A DNA stretch of 7,236 nt, taken from assembly GCA_964383905.1 (NCBI GenBank), contig CAYLJO010000282.1:1-7236 (forward strand). The letters are read 5' to 3'. Below are positions 1 to 7,236 of this stretch, piece after piece. Position numbers and translations under genes: made by a program. A model generated the notes under the pieces. The model ran no database searches, was not told where the DNA came from, and saw only the letters and a list, made by a program, of their open reading frames with translations. How positions within the stretch are numbered: the first letter of the stretch is position 1; every line of letters begins with the position of its first letter. This DNA is from CAYLJO01 sp964383905. Its GTDB lineage: Bacteria > Acidobacteriota > Blastocatellia > Pyrinomonadales > Pyrinomonadaceae.

Positions 1-439
1 GCTCGCGCGCGGCGGGGCGATAAACGTCCACCGAGAGCAGGAGCGGCTTGCGGTTCTGATTCTTCGCCAGCCAGAGCGCGATTTTGCCCGTCGAGGTGGT
101 CTTCCCTGAGCCTTGCAGGCCGACAATCATGACGACGTTCGGCACGGCCCTTGTAAAGACGAGCCGTGAAGACTGCCCGCCTAAAAGATCCACCAGTTCG
201 TCGTAGACGATTTTAACGACCTGCTCGGAAGGCTTCAGTTCCTGCCAGACCTGCTGCCCTGCGGCCTTCTCTTTGACTGACGCGATAAAATCTTTGGCGA
301 CCTTGTAATTGACGTCCGCCTCCAGGAGGGCGAGACGAATCTCACGCAGCGCCGCGTCAACGTGCTCCGGCGTCAGGACACCTTCGCCGCGCAGATTTTT
401 CAGCGTCCGCTTTAATTTATCGGATAAAGACTCGAACAT
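1..439 (-). CDS. ffh: Signal recognition particle protein Ffh (SRP54), N-terminal part, cut by window edge
   Basis: Ffh is the GTPase of the signal recognition particle. It binds 4.5S/SRP RNA and signal sequences emerging from the ribosome and docks with FtsY at the membrane. Only the first 146 codons are in the window; the rest of the G domain and the M domain lie beyond position 1. The translation begins MFESLSDKLKRTLKNLRGEG and runs through a typical helical N domain (residues 1-90), including the ALREIRLALLEADVN segment. The G domain follows, with the P-loop GLQGSGKTT at 107-115 and the family motif DVYRPAAR at 138-145. The ATG at 437-439 is at the usual Ffh start, and the only upstream ATG runs straight into a stop. 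No clear Shine-Dalgarno is seen. It is transcribed divergently from the TPR regulator. The identification is secure from the motifs. Confidence 0.96.
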   Translation of the reverse strand, partial: MFESLSDKLKRTLKNLRGEGVLTPEHVDAALREIRLALLEADVNYKVAKDFIASVKEKAAGQQVWQELKPSEQVVKIVYDELVDLLGGQSSRLVFTRAVPNVVMIVGLQGSGKTTSTGKIALWLAKNQNRKPLLLSVDVYRPAARE

Positions 440-482
440 AAATCACATAGAGGGGGCTCTTCGACCGGAGCCGAAAACGAGA

Positions 483-512
483 ATGATAACGGTCGGGCGC
501 AAACCGTGTCAA
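483..512 (-). promoter_or_regulatory. Sigma-70-type promoter of ffh
   Basis: Reading the minus strand, TTGACA (507-512) is followed after 18 bases by TATCAT (483-488). The -35 is a perfect consensus and the -10 has one mismatch. Transcription would begin near 475-477, giving a leader of about 36-38 nt before the ffh ATG. Position, orientation and match are all good; activity is inferred. Confidence 0.6.
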
Positions 513-714
513 GGCAAGGAGTTCGGGCCTGAAAACAGGCGTTCCCGGTATGAGTGGCCGAAGACCCACGCCCCTTATACGACTTCGTGGCGGGGCACGC
601 GCGGGGGGGCCGCCGTTAGCACCGTTTCGCTCCTGAGCCGAAATTTCCAGGCTGTGGGTGGACGCTGCTGCTCTGTATATGCTAAATTTGCCACCGTTTA
701 AGTCCGAAGTTGGG

Positions 715-745
715 GCACGGCTCGTCGTCGGAGCCGCCGCCGTGC
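715..745. repeat. GC-rich imperfect inverted repeat upstream of the regulator
   Basis: GCACGGCTC (715-723) faces GAGCC (731-735) and CCGTGC (740-745). These can pair as one hairpin with a 6-base bulge on the 3' side. The structure lies about 40 bases upstream of the putative -35 of the regulator gene and has no T-run on either strand, so a terminator is unlikely. It could be an operator or only a consequence of the high GC content. Confidence 0.3.
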
Positions 746-781
746 TCTGCGACCTTCCACCTGCTGCAACCGCAACTTAAT

Positions 782-811
782 TTGAAATGCTCGATTAATT
801 GAGACTTTATA
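782..811 (+). promoter_or_regulatory. Candidate sigma-70-type promoter of the TPR regulator
   Basis: TTGAAA (782-787), an 18-base spacer and TTTATA (806-811) lie in the only AT-rich stretch of the spacer, just before the ATG at 822. A second, perfect -10 hexamer TATAAT occupies 818-823 and overlaps the start codon, with only a poor -35 (TTAATT, 795-800). If that one is used, translation must begin downstream. No Shine-Dalgarno precedes position 822. Both readings are weak. Confidence 0.3.
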
Positions 812-821
812 CAGACCTATA

Positions 822-3902
<3,081 letters not shown>

Positions 3903-3916
3903 GCAGAGGTCGGGCG

Positions 3917-3954
3917 GTAAAGGTGATCCGGGAATTCCCCCAATACCACTTTAC
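3917..3954. repeat. Inverted repeat downstream of the regulator gene
   Basis: GTAAAG (3917-3922) pairs with CTTTAC (3949-3954) around a central perfect palindrome GGGAATTCCC (3930-3939). It lies 15 bases after the regulator stop. A hairpin is possible, but there is no run of T after it, so it is at best a poor intrinsic terminator. Confidence 0.3.
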
Positions 3955-4002
3955 ATACAGGTTTAGCTGGGCTTTGCCCGTAATTAAGGCCGGATATTTA
4001 TT

Positions 4003-4018
4003 TGTACGCTACCGTACA
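4003..4018. promoter_or_regulatory. Palindromic operator-like site in a promoter-like stretch
   Basis: TGTACG (4003-4008) and CGTACA (4013-4018) are perfect inverted halves separated by CTAC. The site overlaps a possible -35 (TTGTAC, 4002-4007), with a loose -10 (TAAACT, 4027-4032) before an ATG at 4039. TGTACA-core palindromes in this arrangement are typical of YefM/Phd-family antitoxin operators. No antitoxin follows: the reading frame from 4039 runs at once into sequence antisense to the kinase fragment. I read it as a promoter stranded by rearrangement, with modest confidence. Confidence 0.35.
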
Positions 4019-4033
4019 TTGTGTGGTAAACTG

Positions 4034-4219
4034 TCAATATGAAGGAGTTAAGGGGAGCATGCGCTGCTGGTCGGAAGCGACCTCGGCCGGCAGGACCTTC
4101 AAGGCGATGGTACGGTCGAGTTGAGTATCCTGAGCGAGGTAAACCTCACCCATGCCGCCTGCGCCAAGTTGGGAGTGGATTTCGTAGCGACCAAGATGGG
4201 TGCCGGCAGTAACGGCCAT
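4034..4219 (-). pseudogene. N-terminal fragment of a PknB-type Ser/Thr protein kinase
   Basis: The minus-strand frame from ATG 4217-4219 gives a classical kinase start: GRYEIHSQLGAGGMGEVY with the glycine-rich loop at residues 19-27, then ALKVLP with the ATP-binding lysine at residue 41. Similarity continues to about residue 54 (position 4058). After that the frame reads a foreign LPLTPSY and stops at 4034. A functional kinase needs about 220 more residues (alphaC, HRD, DFG and the rest), none of which occur in the neighbouring frames, so this is a dead fragment. Its left end marks a sharp recombination junction beside the operator-like palindrome. Whether the original gene was local or arrived as debris cannot be told. 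Confidence 0.85.
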
Positions 4220-4254
4220 GGATATTCGGGCGAGGGAGCTAAGGGACTACCCAA

Positions 4255-4588
4255 ATGAGAATGACTCTATTACAAGCTAATAGAAAGTCAATACCCGGCA
4301 GGACTGGCAGTAGGGCGAGCGCATCTGAATCCGCTAAATACAATCAAGAGGCTTTCATGCGGCACTTCCATAAACGGAGTAATGTGGAATCAACATTCAC
4401 CATGATCAAGGCGAAGTTCGGTGATTCATTGAGAAACAAGACCGAAAGGGCGCAGATCAATGAGGCTCTATTCAAGGTACTTTGTCACAACATATGCTGC
4501 CTGCCTTATTCAGAGTATGTACGAGTTAAATCTAAAGCCGAAGTTTTGGGCGCTGGTGGCCCGTCCTAATTTTTGGGCAAGAATCTGA
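4255..4588 (+). pseudogene. C-terminal remnant of a DDE (IS4/IS5-type) transposase, frameshifted
   Basis: From about 4336 the plus strand encodes the end of a DDE transposase: KYNQEAFMRHFHKRSNVEST, then FTMIKAKFGDSLRNKTERAQINEALFKVLCHNICC. The glutamate in NVEST (codon 4387-4389) is the likely third catalytic residue. The first 27 or so residues from ATG 4255 do not resemble a transposase, and the two catalytic aspartates are missing, so the fragment is inactive. Near the end the sequence TGCC is duplicated in tandem (4498-4505). The present frame continues as PYSEYVR and stops at 4569. Removing one TGCC restores the family-like ending LIQSMYELNLKPKFWA, open until TGA at 4586-4588. The family call is from memory of the HKRSNVE...MIKAKFG signature; the exact IS group is uncertain. 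No complete terminal inverted repeats were recognised. Confidence 0.8.
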
Positions 4589-4618
4589 ATCGTTGGGCAA
4601 AAGCCTTCCGTTGGGCAA
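4546..4618. repeat. Short irregular direct repeats TTGGGC(A/G)
   Basis: TTGGGC occurs at 4546, 4573, 4593 and 4611, the last three extended to TTGGGCAA. Start-to-start distances are 27, 20 and 18 bases. The last copy merges into a small hairpin GGGC-AAA-GCCC (4613-4623). The cluster straddles the end of the transposase remnant and may be part of the original IS end. No function can be assigned. Confidence 0.4.
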
Positions 4619-4853
4619 AGCCCGATTTTCGTATATCTTGTTACCACTGTATACCTCATAAGCACTTTTACTTTGAACATTGAGTTCCCTTGAATTCTTC
4701 TGGGAAAAGTATACGTACGCTCTTCGGGCATCGTAATTGTATATTCGGTATCCAAAAGAACCATTCCGGCGGCGACTTGCACAAGAGCGACTGTGCAGTC
4801 ATAACACTCCTAATTACAATCACTTAGTTCTCCCGACAGACCTTTTCATGAAG

Positions 4854-4869
4854 TGGCATGGCGATTGAA
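4854..4869 (+). promoter_or_regulatory. Near-match to a sigma-54 (-24/-12) promoter
   Basis: TGGCAT (4854-4859), five bases, then TTGAA (4865-4869) matches the sigma-54 consensus TGGCAC-N5-TTGCA with the exact spacing. There are two mismatches, one at the normally conserved C of the -12 GC. Counting from the -24 G, transcription would start at about 4880, at the first paired bases of the structured leader. The neighbouring regulator is a sigma-54 activator, which makes the site worth testing. The -12 mismatch keeps confidence low. Confidence 0.3.
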
Positions 4870-4878
4870 ATAAGTACC

Positions 4879-4989
4879 GGCAGATCGTTGATAAATATTT
4901 TTTGTTTCAAGAGGAATGCGGTCATCCTTCTTGAAAACAAAAATGCTTGCGCACCCTCAAGCGCTTGCAATGTTTATCGGCGATCTGCC
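4879..4989 (+). ncRNA. Putative structured leader RNA (three-way junction) upstream of the protease
   Basis: Outer stem P1 pairs 4879-4897 with 4971-4989. All 19 positions pair as plus-strand RNA, 16 Watson-Crick and three G-U. Stem P2 pairs 4899-4915 with 4925-4943 over 17 pairs with two single-base bulges and a 9-base loop. Stem P3 pairs TGCTTG (4944-4949) with CAAGCG (4958-4963), including one G-U. All P1 mismatches are U opposite G in the sense strand, which would be A-C mismatches in the antisense, favouring a function as plus-strand RNA. It ends about 105 bases before the protease ATG. It does not match a riboswitch or ribozyme class that I can recognise, and no hammerhead core is present. 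A decayed MITE-like inverted-repeat element is the main alternative; no target-site duplication is visible. Confidence 0.45.
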
Positions 4990-5080
4990 CTATTTACTCA
5001 CTAAATTTAATTTTGTGCTCGCTTCCCCTCGCGCTTCAAGCGTGGCTTCCCACGGAAAAGGCACATACAACATACAAGGT

Positions 5081-5086
5081 AAAGGA
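5081..5086 (+). promoter_or_regulatory. Ribosome-binding site of the S8 protease
   Basis: AAAGGA lies 8 bases upstream of the ATG at 5095. It supports this start, which is also directly followed by a signal peptide. Confidence 0.65.
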
Positions 5087-5094
5087 AAAAGATC

Positions 5095-7047
5095 ATGTTC
5101 CCTCGTACCGCAGCTTGTTTGAGCCTCATTAGCTTACTTCTGACTTCTGTTTCCCCATTCGCTACGTTTGCTGCCCCAAGGGGCAGCGCACAAGTACGCA
5201 AAAGTAAAGTCGCACCCGAACTGGAATCCACCGGGACTTCTTCTCAGAAGGTGCGCGTTATTATTCAAACCAAGGGTCGCCCCTCGGCTGACCATGACGC
5301 TGCCCTGGCCGGCGCAGGTGGCGCCAAGCGCGGCAACTACGATGAACTGGAATCGCTGGTCGCCGAAGTCCCAGCCAGCGCTATTGCCTCGCTGGCAGCG
5401 CGCAACGACGTGGCCTACATTGCCCCGGACCGCGATGTGAAAGCGCATAGTCTGGTAAGTGAGACCACCGGCGCCGCGCAAGTGCAAGCCGGGTTGGCGC
5501 GCATCCCGGGCTTGACGGGTAAGGGCGTGACCATCGCCGTGCTTGATAGCGGAATCAGCGACAACCACCCGGACTTTAATAGGAATGTCGGCGGCGAGTC
5601 GCGCGTTCTGACGTCCGTGGACTTCACCGGAAGCACTACTCACGGCGATGCTTTCGGTCATGGTACAGGCGTCGCGGGCGTGGCAGCCGGAAACGGCGCG
5701 GCCTCGGGCGGCTACGGGGCGGACTATACGGGCATCGCCCCGAGAGCCAACATCGTTGACCTGCGTGTGCTCGACGAAAATGGGGCTGGCAAAGCTAGCA
5801 ACGTCCTGAACGCCATCAACTGGGCCATTACAAACCGTACGCGCTACAACATTCGCGTTCTGAATATGAGCCTGGGCGCGCCGGTTCGCGAGTCTTTCAA
5901 GACAGACCCGATCTGCCAGGCGGTGGAACGTGCCGTGCGTGCCGGCATCGTGGTTGTGTGCAGCGCCGGAAACTACGGGCACACGAGCAAAGTGGTGGGC
6001 ACCGACAGCGCAGGCAAGCCCATCTACCAAATCGCCTACGGCACGATCAACAGCCCGGCCAACGATCCACTCGTCATCACGGTGGGCGCGACCGATCCAC
6101 ACGGCACCGTCGCCCGCTCAGACGATAACGTTGCGGACTATTCGTCGAAGGGCCCGACGCAGATCGATCACCATGCCAAGCCCGACATCGTGGCGCCCGG
6201 GACACGCATCATTGCCCCGATGTCCCAGGCGCCCAACCCAACGTTTGTGGGAATGGCTCCGAAGAACGTGCAACCGCCGACCGCGCAAGGCGCGATGCCG
6301 AATGCGTACTTCAAATATTCCGGGACTTCGTTTGCGGCTCCGGTCGTCTCCGGCACTGTCGCGTTGATGATCGAGGCCAACCGGTCTCTGACCCCTCAAC
6401 TCGTCAAAGCGGCGCTGGTGCGTACGGCGCAAACCCTCCCAGGCCAGCAATTCAGCAATAAGATTCTGAGCCTGGTCACTGAGGGTGCGGGTGAGGTCAA
6501 CGCGATCGGCGCCGTGAAAATGGCGCGGGCTATCGTGCCGGACGCGGGCGAGTTGGCCGCCGGCGATAGCGTGTTCCGGCCCGGTATTACGTTAAGCTCG
6601 TTAGGCAATTCGTCAACTATTAGCGGCGAAGACGTCGTCTATAACTCTCATGTCGTCTACTCCGAAGGTGTGCTCTTCAGCAACCATCCGGTTTTCACCG
6701 ATGGCGTCCTGGTCAGCAACGGCAAGGTGATTTCCAGCGGTACAATAATCAGCGATGCAAGCATCATGACGGACGGCATCGTGGTCGGCGATGGTGTGAT
6801 GAAGAGCAACGGCTTCATCCTGGGCAACGCCCTTACCATGAGCAGCGGCATCCTCCTCGACGACGGGATCCTTTTGGGGGACGGTATTCTTCTTGATGAT
6901 GGGATCCTCCTGGACGACGGAATTCTTCTGGATGATGGGATCTTCATCGGCGACGGAATCGGCGGCGGCGACGGGATCTTTATAGGTGACGGGATCGTCA
7001 TCGGAGATGGGATCTTCATCGGCGACGGGATCCTTTTAGATGATTAG
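5095..7047 (+). CDS. Secreted subtilisin-like serine protease (S8) with hexapeptide-repeat C-terminal tail
   Basis: A 650-residue extracellular protease precursor. Residues 1 to about 27 are a Sec signal peptide (MFPRTAACLSLISLLLTSVS core, likely cleavage near TFA-A). Residues about 52-115 resemble an inhibitor-I9-type propeptide (KVRVIIQTKG ... VAYIAPDR). The catalytic domain (about 140-478) has the triad Asp151 (VLDSG), His189 (GHGTGVAG) and Ser412 (SGTSFAAP), plus the oxyanion Asn293 (CSAGN), so it should be active. After a linker, residues 514-650 are about 23 hexapeptide repeats of type I-x-(L/I)-x-D-G, ending at the stop without LPxTG, a membrane anchor or a PEP-CTERM motif. The tail is unusually Asp/Gly-rich and may form a beta-solenoid, bind calcium or attach to the surface; this is inference. 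The gene stands alone, with a long structured leader upstream and a strong terminator downstream. Its GC content is high, unlike the flanking spacers. Confidence 0.95.
   Translation: MFPRTAACLSLISLLLTSVSPFATFAAPRGSAQVRKSKVAPELESTGTSSQKVRVIIQTKGRPSADHDAALAGAGGAKRGNYDELESLVAEVPASAIASLAARNDVAYIAPDRDVKAHSLVSETTGAAQVQAGLARIPGLTGKGVTIAVLDSGISDNHPDFNRNVGGESRVLTSVDFTGSTTHGDAFGHGTGVAGVAAGNGAASGGYGADYTGIAPRANIVDLRVLDENGAGKASNVLNAINWAITNRTRYNIRVLNMSLGAPVRESFKTDPICQAVERAVRAGIVVVCSAGNYGHTSKVVGTDSAGKPIYQIAYGTINSPANDPLVITVGATDPHGTVARSDDNVADYSSKGPTQIDHHAKPDIVAPGTRIIAPMSQAPNPTFVGMAPKNVQPPTAQGAMPNAYFKYSGTSFAAPVVSGTVALMIEANRSLTPQLVKAALVRTAQTLPGQQFSNKILSLVTEGAGEVNAIGAVKMARAIVPDAGELAAGDSVFRPGITLSSLGNSSTISGEDVVYNSHVVYSEGVLFSNHPVFTDGVLVSNGKVISSGTIISDASIMTDGIVVGDGVMKSNGFILGNALTMSSGILLDDGILLGDGILLDDGILLDDGILLDDGIFIGDGIGGGDGIFIGDGIVIGDGIFIGDGILLDD
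6634..7044 (+). repeat. 18-bp coding repeat array (hexapeptide repeats in the protease tail)
   Basis: The frame can be cut without gaps into 22 six-residue units plus a last five-residue unit, residues 514-650. Early units are degenerate (VVYSEG, VLFSNH, PVFTDG, VLVSNG, KVISSG, SIMTDG, IVVGDG). From residue 586 (position 6850) they are near-identical: ILLDDG four times, ILLGDG, IFIGDG three times, IVIGDG, IGGGDG and a final ILLDD. The gradient from degenerate to regular suggests growth or homogenisation at the 3' end. Confidence 0.9.
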
Positions 7048-7066
7048 TTTTCAGGGTGTGAGGGAA

Positions 7067-7108
7067 AAAGAGCGTGGTGGGCTTGAATTCAAGCCCACCA
7101 CGCTCTTT
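7067..7108. terminator. Perfect 42-bp palindrome, probable bidirectional intrinsic terminator
   Basis: Positions 7067-7087 are the exact reverse complement of 7088-7108, with GAATTC at the centre. Nineteen base pairs around a 4-base loop would form, GC-rich in the middle. On the plus strand it starts 20 bases after the protease stop and ends in CTCTTTACTATT. On the minus strand it ends in CTCTTTTTCCC, a better T-run. It should therefore end protease transcripts and any transcript coming from the right. Confidence 0.78.
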
Positions 7109-7236
7109 ACTATTACAAAGGCAATTTGAAGAACCGTCGCAGGACCCGAGAGGAATAGAAAGAAGACTTTGAGATCTCAGATCTAATACGGTTTTGAAAA
7201 ATAGATTATGCAATAGCATCTTGAAAAGCCGAGATC

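Larger units (their letters stand above)
440..821. other. Divergent intergenic region between ffh and the TPR regulator
   Basis: This 382-bp spacer contains the minus-strand ffh promoter, a weak plus-strand promoter candidate next to the regulator, and several GC-rich hairpins: GCCTG-AAAA-CAGGC at 527-540, CCACG/CGTGG at 566-590, and the larger one at 715-745. A plus-strand open frame covering 309-701 is antisense to ffh at its start and has a low-complexity Arg/Ser-rich translation with no recognisable family, so it is not called as a gene. I looked for an SRP RNA or tRNA next to ffh and saw none. Confidence 0.5.
4589..5094. other. AT-richer gene-free region, leader of the protease gene
   Basis: About 500 bases without a convincing gene. 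A minus-strand frame (4510-4782) is open but half of it is antisense to the transposase remnant and it matches nothing I know. The part from about 4590 to 4850 shows no clear structure apart from the end of the TTGGGC cluster. From 4854 onward it holds a sigma-54-like promoter, a large foldable inverted structure, a short hairpin CGTGG-CTTC-CCACG (5041-5054), a 7-bp tandem repeat ACATACA x2 (5063-5076) and the ribosome-binding site of the protease. Confidence 0.5.

Noticed and set aside
309..701. Plus-strand 130-codon open frame
   Set aside because: Its first 130 bases are antisense to the clearly real ffh and cross the ffh promoter. The translation is Arg/Ser-rich with no recognisable family and no ribosome-binding site.
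440..821. SRP RNA or tRNA gene next to ffh
   Set aside because: No GGUCAGG...GGAAGCAGCC-type SRP core and no tRNA arm pattern was found on either strand.
4510..4782. Minus-strand 90-codon open frame
   Set aside because: It overlaps the transposase remnant on the opposite strand and the TTGGGC repeats (giving CPT repeats in the protein). I recognise no family. A small novel protein in the N-terminal half cannot be fully excluded.
4879..4989. Hammerhead or other known ribozyme
   Set aside because: A three-way junction is possible, but the conserved CUGAUGA and GAAA core segments are absent.
4916..5132. Small plus-strand open frames (starts at 4916 and 4947) as leader peptides
   Set aside because: They lie across the foldable inverted structure and overlap the protease start. 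They have no ribosome-binding site of their own and no conserved look; the RNA structure explains the sequence better.
5134..6102. Minus-strand 322-codon open frame inside the protease
   Set aside because: It is the shadow of the S8 catalytic domain, rich in His/Ala/Val from reversed codons, with no family resemblance.
6634..7044. CRISPR or non-coding tandem repeat
   Set aside because: The 18-bp repeats are in frame, encode regular hexapeptides and differ mainly at synonymous positions. There are no spacers.
7016..7219. Minus-strand 67-codon open frame at the right end
   Set aside because: It would read straight through the perfect terminator palindrome and end inside the protease repeats.

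Overview
The window looks like chromosomal DNA of a high-GC, soil-type Gram-negative bacterium, most plausibly an Acidobacteriota (perhaps Blastocatellia). This is inferred from the style of the Ser/Thr kinase N-terminus (GAGGMGEVY, ALKVLP), from a very long TPR-linked sigma-54 activator, and from a secreted subtilase with a long hexapeptide-repeat tail. No rRNA or other taxonomic marker is present beyond a partial ffh.

Layout. At the left edge, on the minus strand, lie the first 146 codons of ffh (signal recognition particle GTPase), read from a good sigma-70-type promoter at 483-512. A 382-bp divergent spacer follows. Then comes a 1026-residue plus-strand regulator: TPR solenoid, GAF-like region, sigma-54 AAA+ domain and Fis-type HTH. 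Positions 3903-4600 are a scrapyard of broken pieces: an antitoxin-operator-like palindrome, the first 54 codons of a Ser/Thr protein kinase cut off abruptly, and the C-terminal end of a DDE transposase carrying a 4-bp tandem duplication frameshift. Positions 4589-5094 are AT-richer and contain no convincing gene. They do hold a strikingly regular inverted structure (4879-4989) that folds as a three-way-junction RNA in the sense of the downstream gene, preceded at the right distance by a near-match to a sigma-54 -24/-12 promoter. The last gene (5095-7047) is a secreted S8 protease ending in about 23 hexapeptide repeats. It is followed by a perfect 42-bp palindrome acting as terminator. The remaining 128 bases (7109-7236) are AT-rich, with a small palindrome (TGAGATCTCA, 7170-7179) and no supportable gene.

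How the parts may work together. ffh is housekeeping and unrelated to the rest. The regulator should activate sigma-54 promoters somewhere. The only sigma-54-like site I found in the window lies upstream of the protease leader, so a regulator -> structured leader -> secreted protease circuit is possible but unproven. The debris between them shows the intervening DNA has been rearranged, which weakens any argument from proximity.
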